From Salinibacter pepae (lineage in GTDB: Bacteria; Bacteroidota; Rhodothermia; Rhodothermales; Salinibacteraceae), in assembly GCF_947077775.1 (NCBI RefSeq), contig NZ_CAMTTE010000001.1, forward strand, positions 2,694,501 through 2,758,500: 64,000 nucleotides of DNA, given 5' to 3'. The stretch's first letter is position 1. Every line of letters begins with the position of its first letter. The translations under genes were made by a program, and so were the position numbers. This document shows positions 17,848 through 27,638 of the stretch, one piece after another. The notes under the pieces were generated by a model, which worked only from the letters and a program-made list of their open reading frames with translations, searched no databases and had not been told where the DNA came from.

Positions 17848-18853
17848 TTAACCACAGCATCTTCTCTGGATACCCGTTGGCACATTCCCGAGGGGGCCTT
17901 CTCTGGCCTCGCGGTCAATGCCGATAATCCGAGTCCAGCTGTAGGTCAGCGCCAACATTCCGAGCAGCTTCCGAATCCGATCCGGCCTGGTAATGTGGGC
18001 TTTCCTCCAGCCCAAAGCCTCTGGACTTGAGTGCCGCAAACAGCGTTTCAATCTCCCATCGCTTCCGGTAAAGGGTCATCATCGAATCGGGGCTGACCTG
18101 CCGACCGGCTAGGATCAAAAACGAGCCGTCTTCCAAGCGCTTTGTGACCACCTGGCTATCGACCGACTCAGCTCCTCCAAGTCCTTTCAGCCCATTGAGA
18201 TGCGCGGCTTGTTCCGGGGCGCAAGTCCGGGCAAACATCCGGGCCGGAAGGGACCACTCCCTGGAAGATCTTTCGTTGGAGGGCGGTCCTATACGGCGAT
18301 CTTTCCTCAACCGGATCATGAAGGGAATCTCCCTCTTTTTCAGTCCCTTCAGGAAGCCTGCTCCCGTAAATTTCCGATCCGCAACAAGTGCTCGAATGTG
18401 CTCCGGATCTACAATCTGGAGAAACTGCTCCAACAGGTCGGTGTGCCTGTCGGCCCCGGACCCGCTGCCGTAACCCAAAGCGCTCCACGCGACTGGAAAG
18501 GCGATTCCATTCTGTGCAATCCCAATCATAAGTACGTTTACCGGCGTCTGACCGAAGTGCCACTCGGTTCGGTCCAGAACCGCCAGATAGGGCGGACTGG
18601 TCGGAACGAGATCCAGCAAAAACCGACCGAGCGCCTCGTAGCCGAAGGCAAACTCGGCGAAAAACCGTTGGAGGCGCCGGTAGGTCGAGTCGGTCTCGAC
18701 CTGCGGCTTCATCACGACGGCCAACTGGGCAAGGTTCGTGGTCGTCTGCATCGGAAGGGCCCGCATGAGCCGGGCCATTAGCTTCATCCGAGCCCGGTTC
18801 CAGCCGAGCCTCTCGGAGAGAACGCGCGTCAGCTGCTTCACGTAAGGAAGCAT
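17848..18853 (-). pseudogene. IS4-family transposase with a C-terminal frameshift
   Basis: Read from ATG 18853 on the minus strand. DDE residues are in VLDRTEWHFG, LVADRKFTG and the IS4-family Y-2-R-3-E-6-K signature YRKRWEIETLFAALK. Right after it, at about 18000, the frame shifts: the coding continuation HITRPDRIRKLLGMLALTY lies in another frame and runs to the stop at 17848. Removing one A from the AAA in GAGGAAAGCC restores the frame. It is either a disabling indel or, less likely, a frameshift used for expression. Only about 55 C-terminal codons are affected. No clear terminal repeats were found. Confidence 0.8.
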
Positions 18854-18976
18854 GGGGCTGGTTAGCGGCACTGATCGTGTTTGGATGCACGACCTTTACC
18901 GCCGCTGATCAGCCCCGGTTCATTTTTGTACCTAATGGCTAAAGCTCCCAAGCGCCGCACTTGATGCCATAGAGAA

Positions 18977-19030
18977 GAGGCCTCACGTTCTGGAAAGACG
19001 CGCAATCGTTAACCAGAACAGTGAGACCTC
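18977..19030 (+). repeat. Imperfect hairpin just upstream of the second IS110-type recombinase gene
   Basis: Left arm 18977-18993 (GAGGCCTCACGTTCTGG) pairs with right arm 19013-19030 (CCAGAACAGTGAGACCTC), about 17 bp with one mismatch and one bulge and a 19-base loop. The right arm ends 5 bases before the ATG at 19036, so the transcript would carry a strong stem directly in front of the start codon. It may be an element end, or a structure that stops read-through transcripts from expressing the transposase. Confidence 0.6.
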
Positions 19031-19035
19031 CTGCC

Positions 19036-20319
19036 ATGAATGTACAAGATCTACCCCGCAGAATAAACGCCAACGACGAACTGGTGGTCTGCTTCGACGT
19101 CAGCAAAAAGAAACTGGACGGCTACGCGATCCACTCTCGCACGGGAGCCTCGGACCGAGAGATTACCGTCACGATCGATCGTCGGACTGACCAGATTGAA
19201 GAGCAGCTCAACGAGCTGTCCAGCTACGCCGACGAGCATGGATTGGATGGTCTTTGTGTGGTGTGCGAACCGACTGGTGGCTACGACCAGGAGCTGCTTC
19301 GCCTTGCGCGCAGGCAGGGCCACCGAACCGCCTACGTCAACACTGAGCACAGCGCGAAGATGTCAACCGTCGAGTCCGGGGACACCAACAAGACGGATCC
19401 GGCCGACGCCAGGGCGATGTCCCTGGTCGCCGAGGTCGACCGGACGCAGGCCCATCGAACACTGGAAGGGGAGTACGGATTGCTCCGCGAGCTGGGCCAG
19501 ATGTATGAGGACGAAGATAGGCAGGCGGTCCAGGTCCGAACGCGCTTCCATCACGTGCTGAAAAAGCTGTTTTGCGACTACGAGAAGGACGCTGACTTTC
19601 TGTTCGGCTCAACTGGTGAGGCGGTGATGGAAGAATACGCGTGGGATCCCCAAGCGATTATTCAAGACGGATACGAGCAGTTCTGCCAAAAGGTCAAGAG
19701 CCACGTCAAAAATGCCCGGTGGGCCACCTTGGAGGCCCTCTACGAGCAGGCCCAGAGGTCGGCCCGCATGCAGTGGCCTGAGGGCTACAGGCTAGCTTGG
19801 AAGCGGCGCCTGAAGCAGCTGTGGGCCGATTACAAGCGTCACACGCACCGCAAAGAGCAGATTGGGGAGAAGATTGAACGGCTCTACCTACGGCTGCAAA
19901 AGCGAGGCGAGGTACCAGCGCCCTTTGAGCAGATCAGCTCGAAGCAACTGGGGCGTTTGGTTGGCGAACTTGGCCCAGTGGAGGACTTCGATGCCCACCA
20001 GGAGATCGAAAAATACGTCGGTCTCAATCTGCGGGAGCGTCAAAGTGGCGACTACGAGGGGGAGGTCAAGATCACAAAGAAAGGACGCCCGCTGGCTCGG
20101 AAGATACTCGGTCAAATGGCCCACCAACTCATCCCGAAGGGAAGGCTCTTTGGTTCCTACTACCGCCGGAAGCTCCAGCAGGGGATGCGAAGGGCAAAGG
20201 CGCGCGTAGCCGTGATGCGCAAGTTATTGAAACTGATCGTCGGGCTCTACCAGTCCGATCGGCCCTATGACCCAGACCGGGTCTTCACCTGTCGCTCCCA
20301 GTACGCAGGAGCAGGATAA
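19036..20319 (+). CDS. IS110/IS1111-type transposase
   Basis: About 427 residues, longer than the first IS110 protein. The DEDD domain starts LVVCFDVSKKKLDGYAI, with VVCEPTGGYDQELLRLA carrying the conserved Glu and DTNKTDPADARAM the Asp pair. A long linker (about 200-330) with basic residues follows, then the C-terminal segment LGRLVGELGPVEDFD with GLNLRERQSGDYEG and TKKGRPLARKILGQMAH. The frame is open from GTG 19021, but ATG 19036 is preferred. The frame is intact. Noncoding DNA of about 400 bases follows on the 3' side rather than the 5' side, as in IS1111-group elements. Confidence 0.88.
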   Translation: MNVQDLPRRINANDELVVCFDVSKKKLDGYAIHSRTGASDREITVTIDRRTDQIEEQLNELSSYADEHGLDGLCVVCEPTGGYDQELLRLARRQGHRTAYVNTEHSAKMSTVESGDTNKTDPADARAMSLVAEVDRTQAHRTLEGEYGLLRELGQMYEDEDRQAVQVRTRFHHVLKKLFCDYEKDADFLFGSTGEAVMEEYAWDPQAIIQDGYEQFCQKVKSHVKNARWATLEALYEQAQRSARMQWPEGYRLAWKRRLKQLWADYKRHTHRKEQIGEKIERLYLRLQKRGEVPAPFEQISSKQLGRLVGELGPVEDFDAHQEIEKYVGLNLRERQSGDYEGEVKITKKGRPLARKILGQMAHQLIPKGRLFGSYYRRKLQQGMRRAKARVAVMRKLLKLIVGLYQSDRPYDPDRVFTCRSQYAGAG

Positions 20320-20732
20320 TTGAATGCAAAGCGAGCCCCCCAGAAGACGAAACCTCACCAGAATGTTGACTTCGCAACCAACTTGAAAGACCCGTGATGC
20401 TGACCTCCTGAGCGCTTTTTGCCATGCAAATTTGCCGTGGAAGACGATCGGATTTTTGTTCGGACCGGGCCGTTCCCGAGTCTCCACATGACCATTGTCG
20501 CTTCCACGCGTGCTGTCTCGGTGAAGGCGAACATGGTCGATATAGTGCGATTGCTGCTCTGCACCTGGCAGTGACAGCCGTAGTCGAGGTACACTTGCCA
20601 GTTCGTCTTCCCATTCTGAGACCCGCGGCAGACCGGCCGCAAGCGACAGATACTGGTCAGTATCGTGACCCGAAAAATTCAGGACGTGAGGCCAAGGTAG
20701 GGGTCCACTACCTCAACTCGACTTGACATTGG
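20320..20732 (+). other. Noncoding 3' region of the second IS110/IS1111-type element
   Basis: This interval of about 410 bases has no gene I trust: the two open frames on the minus strand show no recognisable domain. A perfect hairpin is visible at 20649-20654/20659-20664 (GATACT with AGTATC, loop GGTC). In IS1111-group elements the structured guide RNA is encoded on this side of the recombinase gene, so a second bridge-RNA-like transcript is possible, but I could not identify paired loops. The right boundary merges with the degraded IS701-type copy. Confidence 0.35.
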
Positions 20733-21822
20733 CTATATTGTGCGGTGCCTATGGAAGGCCTCGTACTTTCGTACCTCATACTCGTCGAGGCCGCAGACAT
20801 CTTTGGCCTGCTCAAAGCCTTCTTCGATTCGCCAGCGCATGCCTGCGACCCTGACGACCGTTTCCAGCGAGGCCTTCTCCTGAGGCGCAAAAACAACGTA
20901 GTAGGCTTTCTCTTCTGGGTCTTCGATCGAACGACGAACCAAAAGCGCATGGGCTCCACCCCTGTTCTTCTGCGGTCAATTGAAGGCGCCAAAGCGGAGT
21001 CAGAGCCCAGTCGTAGAGTCGCTCTCCCTTCGATCCTTTCCCGGCTGAGAGCCGCTGGAAGGCCCCCGATGAGAGACTATCGGCGATCTCGGCGGCCGTT
21101 CGTACCTGACCCTCTTCCCAGATTGGCCCCGACCATAGCGATTCGTTGGATGGAACAGCCAGCACAAAGGGCTGCCGTTTCTCCTCAAGCCACCGCCGGA
21201 GCGTGCGGCTGCTTCCATAGACACTGTCGCCTGCGGCCCAGCACCGTGGAACTCCCTCATCGAAGGCGCGCTCCAGCATCTGCCGGGCAAGCTCAGGCTT
21301 CGTGGCAAACTCAACTTCCTCTGGGACGCCTGCTTTGCGGCGCCGCTCTGTGCCCAAGGCCCATTCTTCCGGTAAATACAACCTCCGATCGAGGAAAGCA
21401 GTCCCTGATTCGGTGGCCTGACACAGAAACACACCGATCTGACAATTGTCGATCTTTCCGGTTGTGCCAGTATACTGGCGCTTCACCCCCACTGACTCGG
21501 TTCCCTTCTTTACAAACCCGGTCTCGTCGATGATAAGCACTCCCTCGTCGCTTCCCAGGTGCCCGACGGCGTACTCACGTAGGTCATCCCGAACTGCGTC
21601 TGCGCTCCACTGGGAGCCGTTTAAAAGACGCTGCGTGCCGTAGGGAGTGGCCTCACCGAGAGCCTCGGCCACTTGCCATCCGTTTTTGCGTTTTACTTCC
21701 GAAAGCAGCCCGCGCAGGTAGCGGAGAGCCCTCTCCCGGGGCTCGGAGCGCGCAAATCGGGGCGCGATGCGCCCGTGCAGCTGCGTAAGTTCTTGGTTCC
21801 AGGCCAGAGCCGTTTCGATCAT
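20733..21822 (-). pseudogene. IS701-like transposase, frameshifted and C-terminally truncated
   Basis: From ATG 21822 the protein begins MIETALAWNQELTQLHGRI and has the DDE-type segments GVLIIDETGFVKKG (first Asp) and CWAAGDSVYGSSRTLR (second Asp). Near 20955 an extra C shifts the frame; the continuation in another frame is LVRRSIEDPEEKAYYVVFAP, then MRWRIEEGFEQAKDVCGLD with the final catalytic Glu. It stops at 20733 after EAFHRHRTI, lacking roughly the last 60 residues usual in this family. Upstream bases to about 21915 belong to the element or to the promoter of the next gene. Confidence 0.82.
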
Positions 21823-21940
21823 CGTCGCCGAGGGACAGAAAGTAGAAGATAGGAACCGCCAAATGTACGACACCCCCCCGCTGAAGTCAAGTGCAACTGT
21901 AGTACTAGTTGAACTTACCGCACAAGCCTGATTCTGAGTC

Positions 21941-23167
21941 ATGGAAACCGTAGGAAGGATTTCCCGAACAGGCACGATCGGCAGTCTGGTGGTCTTCTGC
22001 GTTATATTTCTTCAGCTCAACCAGAGGCCCGCCATACTTCAGGCAATGGGGAAGGGGATGTTTCTACTTTCGTCGTCGCTACTTGCACTACTCTTCTTCC
22101 TTGGGTACCGAGCAGAACTGACAGCGAGGAAACGGGCATTTCTCGGGATTACATGGTTAGCCGCCTCTTATCTCGTCGGTCAGTCGCTTATTACGGCGGA
22201 GGGAATCTCGTTTCCCGTATTGGTAAATACGTTGTTCGTCCTTTCGGCAGGGCTGAGTGTGCTAATTATCTCTCGTGAGAACTGGAGGACGGCACTCGGT
22301 GCGTTCGTTTATCCGACACTTGTCTTTGCGCTTTCATATTTTGTGACCGCGGTCCTTGTCTTGATTATTCAGGTTCCACTTGAAAATCTTTCATGGACAT
22401 CGTTCTATCTTGCGCAGGCCGGTGATCCAACGAGATATGACATCACAGTTTATTTTCCATTCTCGCTCGCTGTGGGGTTTGGAAATGCCCGGTTTTTAGA
22501 AATTCCACTTGCCCGAGCCATTGGATACTTCCGAGAACCAGGTATCTTTCAAATACTTGTCGTTATTTCTTATTTCGGAGTTGATTACCTCGACATTCAG
22601 TACAGGCGGTTTTGGAAGATCACGCTCGTCGTTACTCTCCTGCTTACGTATTCGACAGCGGGGATGGGGTGCTTTATTGCCGCTTATATGTACTATTATG
22701 TATTTGCTCATCAACCAAGCAAGACAACCCTAAAAGCATGGAGGCAGCGAATCGCGTCAATTGTATTGCTATTACCTGTCTCGTACTGGTTTATATTCGG
22801 GGAGAAGAAGTTTGCTCTACTCGAAAAGCTAACCGGCTCCTCGGGAGGAGTGCGAGTAGAAAAGACGATGAAAGGGTTGGAAGCCCTACAGGCACATCCT
22901 GTTCTCGGGGTTGGCTACCAGCATCCTGATCTCTCTGCGATCACGTTTCTCAGTGCCGCAGGAGAGATTGGAGGACTTGGAGTTTTGCTTTTTCTGTCGG
23001 CATGGATTCTGCCGAATATCGATCTTATTCGGCGGCGGGATCGTCGTCTTGTCTTCCTGGTGCCTGTGATGCTCACAACGCTTTTTGGACAGCCGCTGTT
23101 TGACAAGCCGCTCTATCTTCTGACGACTGCCCTAGTCGTGGCAGCTCCTCAGGTTGATAGAGGATAG
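21941..23167 (+). CDS. O-antigen polymerase/ligase-like membrane protein (Wzy-type)
   Basis: A 408-residue polytopic inner-membrane protein with about 10-12 hydrophobic segments starting at residue 12. A long periplasmic loop around residues 150-190 (SFYLAQAGDPTRYDITVYFP) and HPVLGVGYQHPD later are typical of Wzy/WaaL proteins, where a G-x-G segment precedes the active loop. It is the candidate polymerase for the repeat unit built by the surrounding glycosyltransferases. It begins about 120 bases after the broken IS701-type copy, and its original promoter may have been altered by that element. Confidence 0.78.
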   Translation: METVGRISRTGTIGSLVVFCVIFLQLNQRPAILQAMGKGMFLLSSSLLALLFFLGYRAELTARKRAFLGITWLAASYLVGQSLITAEGISFPVLVNTLFVLSAGLSVLIISRENWRTALGAFVYPTLVFALSYFVTAVLVLIIQVPLENLSWTSFYLAQAGDPTRYDITVYFPFSLAVGFGNARFLEIPLARAIGYFREPGIFQILVVISYFGVDYLDIQYRRFWKITLVVTLLLTYSTAGMGCFIAAYMYYYVFAHQPSKTTLKAWRQRIASIVLLLPVSYWFIFGEKKFALLEKLTGSSGGVRVEKTMKGLEALQAHPVLGVGYQHPDLSAITFLSAAGEIGGLGVLLFLSAWILPNIDLIRRRDRRLVFLVPVMLTTLFGQPLFDKPLYLLTTALVVAAPQVDRG

Positions 23168-23211
23168 AGACCTGGTTCGGGGATCCTTCAATATCATCTC
23201 AGTCGAAATTT

Positions 23212-24789
23212 ATGGATCGCCGCATGTTTGCTGGACGGATATTGGCCGGACTGTGCGGTGTTCAATTACACAAAAAATATGTTTCCGGTGCCCTCGTCAA
23301 TACCGCCGAGCACCCGCAGCCTAAGGACGGTTCCGTAATCGTTCGTCCGTCGATCCGAGAGCTTCGAGAACAGATTCCGGAGGAAAATCAAGTCGTGTGG
23401 GTTCTTGGGTACCACTCCCCCTTCGACGGCGGAGGCGGGCTGTTTGTTGGGCAGCCCGCTTCGGAACGAGAGCCGGATGGGGGACTCGTGGTCGAGTCAG
23501 AATCAGGGGGCGGTACGTCCGGCCGCTGGGTCCGAATGGCGAATCAGAGTTCGTACAATGGGGGATGGTGGAGGGCACATCCGTCTCAGGAAGGAGCCGT
23601 CAATGCAGATGCCTTTCAGCGATGTGTGGATGCTGTGCCAGAGGGGAGCACGATCGCTGTTCCAGAAGGGATTTACGACGTCTCCGGGCCGATTGTGATT
23701 GACGGGAAGCAGGTGGACTTTGTCGGGGCAGGGGATGGCTACTGGGGGTGGGACGACGGTGGAACGGTACTACGGGCCACAGATGAGCTCGGAGTGACCG
23801 ATGATCTACTGCTTATCACCGACACGACGAGCGAGGAGGGGCGGACGAACAACGTTCGGGTTGCGGATCTACAGCTCATCGGCGGAAAGAACCGTGGAAG
23901 TACAGGACGGGACGGAATTCACGTGACGAAGGGATGGAATGTCCGGATTGAGCGAGTAACCGTGAAAGAGGCGAGTCGTGACGGAATGCACCTGCGCAGT
24001 GGAGAAGAGCAGGTGAGTAACCTTTGCATGCTGTACCACTGCCATGCCAGCAACAACGGTCAGGATGGCTATTACTTTCTTGCCCACGACAGCTGGGCGT
24101 CCTTCTGCCGTGGGAACCACAACCGGCGAAACGGCATCACGGTAGGAGCGACGAATGTGGGCTTGAACGGTTTGCGCCTCGACCTCAATGGAGGAGACGG
24201 TGCCCGCATCTTATCCAAGCACTGCCGATGTGCCAGCAGCATGGCGGATCTGAACGGAGGGCATGGATTTCACGTTACGGGACCGGGACACATCATTACA
24301 GGCAACATGAGCAGCAGCAACGGCACCAGAGAGGCTCGAATCGAAAACCCTTGCGGCTTTCGGCTCGGGGTGGAAAATAGTCCGGATGAGCAGTCCGTGT
24401 TTTCTGAGAACGTCGCACTGCGCAACCAAGGCGACGGGTTTTGGCTCGACGGAGGCGCTCATGTTTTTAAGGACACGAATACTGCGACGGGAAATCAGGG
24501 CCGGGCCCTTCGTCACGGCGACAGTCGCCGCTATCAGCTATCGGCCCGACAAACGCGGACGGACGTGGACCTCGCGGAGCGGGCGAACGACGGTGTTGCC
24601 ACCTTCACGGTGCAGGTCCCGGAAGCGGCATCGGGAGATGCGGTATCGGTGCAGCCCGATCGGATCGCCGATGGACTGCTCTGGTCCGCGTTCGTTCGAG
24701 AACCGGGCCAGGTTGAGGTCCGCGTGTTTGATCCAACCGGGGAGTTTCCCGAAGGAACGACGGACTGGACGGTACACATCGACCGGTAG
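23212..24789 (+). CDS. Right-handed parallel beta-helix (pectate-lyase-like) protein
   Basis: A 525-residue protein. Residues 1-20 contain an Arg-Arg pair followed by a short hydrophobic stretch (DRRMFAGRILAGLCG) suggesting export, possibly by Tat. Residues 120-160 contain the typical coil start AFQRCVDAVPEGSTIAVPEG, and many Asn/Gly-rich rungs follow to about 430 (HASNNGQDGYYF, LNGGDGARI, LNGGHGFHVTG). The C-terminal 80 residues form a separate beta domain. Such proteins act as polysaccharide lyases, hydrolases or epimerases in exopolysaccharide export loci. The catalytic residues cannot be assigned. Confidence 0.78.
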   Translation: MDRRMFAGRILAGLCGVQLHKKYVSGALVNTAEHPQPKDGSVIVRPSIRELREQIPEENQVVWVLGYHSPFDGGGGLFVGQPASEREPDGGLVVESESGGGTSGRWVRMANQSSYNGGWWRAHPSQEGAVNADAFQRCVDAVPEGSTIAVPEGIYDVSGPIVIDGKQVDFVGAGDGYWGWDDGGTVLRATDELGVTDDLLLITDTTSEEGRTNNVRVADLQLIGGKNRGSTGRDGIHVTKGWNVRIERVTVKEASRDGMHLRSGEEQVSNLCMLYHCHASNNGQDGYYFLAHDSWASFCRGNHNRRNGITVGATNVGLNGLRLDLNGGDGARILSKHCRCASSMADLNGGHGFHVTGPGHIITGNMSSSNGTREARIENPCGFRLGVENSPDEQSVFSENVALRNQGDGFWLDGGAHVFKDTNTATGNQGRALRHGDSRRYQLSARQTRTDVDLAERANDGVATFTVQVPEAASGDAVSVQPDRIADGLLWSAFVREPGQVEVRVFDPTGEFPEGTTDWTVHIDR

Positions 24790-24815
24790 AACAGCTTCTG
24801 GCTCCGCCGACTCTT

Positions 24816-25652
24816 ATGATACTGAGCATTATCACCCCGGCCTACAACGCTCGGGACACGATCGAGACAACCCTGAAGAGTGTCCTGCTTCAGGAGTCAA
24901 AGTCGAGCGTCGAATACATTGTTGTGGATGGAGGATCGTCGGACGGGACCGTGGATCTGCTTCGGGAGTACAAAAACCACCTTGAGTGGATGTCGGAGTC
25001 CGACGACGGGATATACGATGCCATGAACAAGGGCATCCGGCGTGCCAGGGGAGATTGGATTGGAATTCTGAACAGCGACGATTGGTACGCGAAACACACC
25101 TTTCAGGAGTTGGAGGCGGCGGTACAGCGTCACCCACGGGCTGGCATTGTAGTAGGGGGAGTGACACGGGTGAGTGAGGATGGCACGACCGGCAAGTACG
25201 TCCCCCCGCCGCAGGGAGCATTCACTACCCTCAATCCCAACAACCACCCGGCGACGTTCGTGCATAGGGATGTGTATGAGCGCCTGGGCACCTACCGGCT
25301 CTCGTATCCGATCTCTGCGGATCTTGATTTCATATTGCGGGCACAGAAAGAGGGATGCCCTATCGTGCGTGAGGACACCCTGTTCACGTACATGCGTGAA
25401 GGAGGGGCGTCCAGTGGATTCAAAGGCATTCTTGAAAGCTGCGCAATCGAGAACAAATACGGCCACTCCGCCCGTGCGGTCCGCGTCTTGCTCCGCAAGA
25501 TGTGGCAAAAAGGACGGCGCAGTGCTCTGAAGGCGCTTCTGCCATCGTCGGCTTCCCATGCTCTCCGGAAAGCGTGGTGGAGCGTGCGCCGCGACCGACG
25601 GGCGCTGACAGAGGACGACCACTGGGTGCAACATCGGCACCTGGAGGCTTGA
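24816..25652 (+). CDS. Glycosyltransferase family 2
   Basis: A 278-residue GT-A-fold inverting glycosyltransferase. The start SIITPAYNARDTIETTLKSV and the segment IVVDGGSSDGTVDLL are GT2 hallmarks; the DxD-like metal site is in ILNSDDWY near residue 90. A short basic C-terminal tail may associate with the membrane. It is close in type to the WcaA/colanic acid family. It starts 26 bases after the beta-helix gene stop, in the same direction, and probably belongs to the same operon. Confidence 0.9.
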   Translation: MILSIITPAYNARDTIETTLKSVLLQESKSSVEYIVVDGGSSDGTVDLLREYKNHLEWMSESDDGIYDAMNKGIRRARGDWIGILNSDDWYAKHTFQELEAAVQRHPRAGIVVGGVTRVSEDGTTGKYVPPPQGAFTTLNPNNHPATFVHRDVYERLGTYRLSYPISADLDFILRAQKEGCPIVREDTLFTYMREGGASSGFKGILESCAIENKYGHSARAVRVLLRKMWQKGRRSALKALLPSSASHALRKAWWSVRRDRRALTEDDHWVQHRHLEA

Positions 25653-25690
25653 GTCTTCCCCAGTAATCAGCGACTGCGTTTTCGCTCTGT

Positions 25691-26794
25691 ATGGTATCTT
25701 CGCCCCCCCAGGTCATCGCCTACGGGCCCAATCCCGATGCGGCTCATCGGACCGGGGGCGTGGCCGTCTGGCTTCGGTATCTGCGACGAATATGCGACGC
25801 TGCCGCCCTTCCGGCCCGGTTTATCTATGTCGACCAGCCAATTCCGAACCGCCTCCCCCTGCCGCGTATTTTGAAACGGGCGCTGGGAAGTCTCATTGCA
25901 GCCTTTAAGGTGCTCGGCACGCGAGGGGAAGTAGCGCCCGTGGTGCACGTCAACGCTTCACTCTATCCCTCTACGGTGCTTAGGGACCTACCGGTGGTCA
26001 TAGCGGCAGCCCTCCGAGGATGTCCGATTCTCCTGCAGGTACACGGCGGCCGGCTCGCAAACCTCACACCGGGAAAGATTCCATGGCGGGCCTGGCACTG
26101 GATGTGCCGGCGGGCGACCTGCCTGGGCATCCATCCTGGTCCCCAGTGGGAAGAGTTTAAAAATGCGGGCTACGAGCGGAGGATGCGTCGGATGTACAAC
26201 CTCGTGCCATCCACTGACCATCGCGCCGATCTTGCGGCGGCGCCTCATTTTCTATTTCTCGGCCGTGTAGTAGAGGAGAAAGGAGTACGGGAGGCTCTCC
26301 GGGTTGCCCTGCGTCTCCGAGATGAAGGGCACGACGAGGTGCGCATGACCATTGCAGGAGAGGGGGATCTTGTCGAGCAGTTGCGGAAAAAAATCCGGTC
26401 CTCTCCTCACTCGGAAGCCGTGTCGGTGACGGGGTTCCTGGAGGGTGATGCACTTGAGTACGTGCGGCGCCAGGCAAACATCTTCGTCCTGCCGAGCCGC
26501 CATCAAGAGGGATTCCCATTTGCATTCCTTGAATCTGCTGAGCGAGGTATGGCCTGCATCACAACGACGGACTCGGCGATTGCGGATGTCTTTGAGCCGG
26601 AGGAAGAGTTTCAACCGGTGGATATCAACCAACCGAGTGATCTCTACGACCAGATGAAACGTATGGTCACGGATCCGACCCATCGTGAACGGATTGGGAC
26701 GGGAGGCTACGAGGCCGTTCAGGAGTGCTGCACGATTGAGGCGGCCGCAAATCGATTCGAAAATTTATATCTCAAATTGGCTAAACAAAAATGA
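25691..26794 (+). CDS. Glycosyltransferase family 4
   Basis: A 367-residue GT-B enzyme. The donor-domain start is FLFLGRVVEEKGVREALRVA and the E-x7-E-like motif is in PSRHQEGFPFAFLESAERGM, both GT4 features. The acceptor-side signature GGVAVWLRYLRR is in the first 40 residues. The stop overlaps the next gene by 4 bases, and the last about 15 codons are already AT-rich, showing that the composition border lies inside the coding sequence. The sugar specificity is unknown. Confidence 0.88.
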   Translation: MVSSPPQVIAYGPNPDAAHRTGGVAVWLRYLRRICDAAALPARFIYVDQPIPNRLPLPRILKRALGSLIAAFKVLGTRGEVAPVVHVNASLYPSTVLRDLPVVIAAALRGCPILLQVHGGRLANLTPGKIPWRAWHWMCRRATCLGIHPGPQWEEFKNAGYERRMRRMYNLVPSTDHRADLAAAPHFLFLGRVVEEKGVREALRVALRLRDEGHDEVRMTIAGEGDLVEQLRKKIRSSPHSEAVSVTGFLEGDALEYVRRQANIFVLPSRHQEGFPFAFLESAERGMACITTTDSAIADVFEPEEEFQPVDINQPSDLYDQMKRMVTDPTHRERIGTGGYEAVQECCTIEAAANRFENLYLKLAKQK

Positions 26795-27561
26795 ATAAGT
26801 TAAAGGAAGAAAAAAGGGAACACGACAAAATATACGAAAGAGCATCGAAGCAAATTATAAATGATCCGATAAGTTGGGAAAGGTATAGAAGGAAACGGTG
26901 CGTACCACCTGAAAAAGGAGGTGGTCTCTACGGAAGAGATAATAAAATATTCTTAAACAAGGTGGAAAAGGAACTAGAAAAAAGGGATCCAAAAAATACG
27001 GTAGTATTGGACTATGGGTGCGGAATGGGGGATATGGCATTACTGGCAGCTAAGAAAGGTTTTAGGGCGAGAGGATTCGATATATCGGAAAAAGGAATAG
27101 AAAAAGCAAAGAAGTGGTCAGAAATAAGTGGTGTAAGTGATAAAACAAAGTTAGATGTAGCCAGCGCTGAAAAGCTACCATACGATAAAAAAAGTTTCGA
27201 CGTAGTTTTGGGAAAAGCAGTTATACATCATACAATAAAGTACGAAAATACTGGAAGCGAGCTAGCACGTGTAATGAAAAGGGGCGCAAAAGGATTGTTC
27301 TCGGAAGGTGCTGCATCAAACCCCATTATAAGACTTTCTAGAAAAGTAACGATTAAGGAAGAAATGGGAGATGTGCCACTGAATAGAAAAAAACTGAAAA
27401 GGTGGTCGAGTGAATTCGAAAAAGTTAAAATAGATGGTTACTTTTTTATATACATGATTAAAAGATTTGGTTTTACAGGAAACTCAGACAAAAGAAGTAA
27501 AAATGTAATAGGAAAACAGAGACATTTAAAAAATTCTTTCCGCAGCGCTGAAAATAGATAA
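26791..27561 (+). CDS. SAM-dependent methyltransferase, class I (AT-rich; C-terminal frameshift likely)
   Basis: A 256-residue protein with the SAM-binding motif VLDYGCGMGDMALLAAKKGF (about residues 69-88), an acidic motif II-like FDVVLGKAVIHH and a leading Lys-rich region. It may methylate a sugar or a nucleotide sugar. In the printed frame it ends SFRSAENR at 27561, an unusual end. Dropping one A from the run at 27528-27533 gives a continued C terminus, LSAALKIDKNTF to RYIIEIEK, with its stop at 27629-27631, which looks like a typical methyltransferase end. Composition is very AT-rich, so the gene is probably foreign. Confidence 0.78.
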   Translation: MNKLKEEKREHDKIYERASKQIINDPISWERYRRKRCVPPEKGGGLYGRDNKIFLNKVEKELEKRDPKNTVVLDYGCGMGDMALLAAKKGFRARGFDISEKGIEKAKKWSEISGVSDKTKLDVASAEKLPYDKKSFDVVLGKAVIHHTIKYENTGSELARVMKRGAKGLFSEGAASNPIIRLSRKVTIKEEMGDVPLNRKKLKRWSSEFEKVKIDGYFFIYMIKRFGFTGNSDKRSKNVIGKQRHLKNSFRSAENR

Positions 27562-27638
27562 AAATACATTCAACAAGGAAACATTTGGGACGAAATGGAA
27601 CGGAAGGTACATAATAGAAATAGAAAAATAACTACCCA

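Noticed and set aside
20285-20642. Small minus-strand proteins after the second IS110-type gene
   Set aside because: Two overlapping frames of about 100 codons have no recognisable domain and lie in the expected noncoding end of the element.
20705-21915. Complete inverted repeats for the IS701-type copy
   Set aside because: The ACTAC...CTTGAC words at both ends pair only partly and the transposase lacks its C terminus, so I cannot define the element borders.
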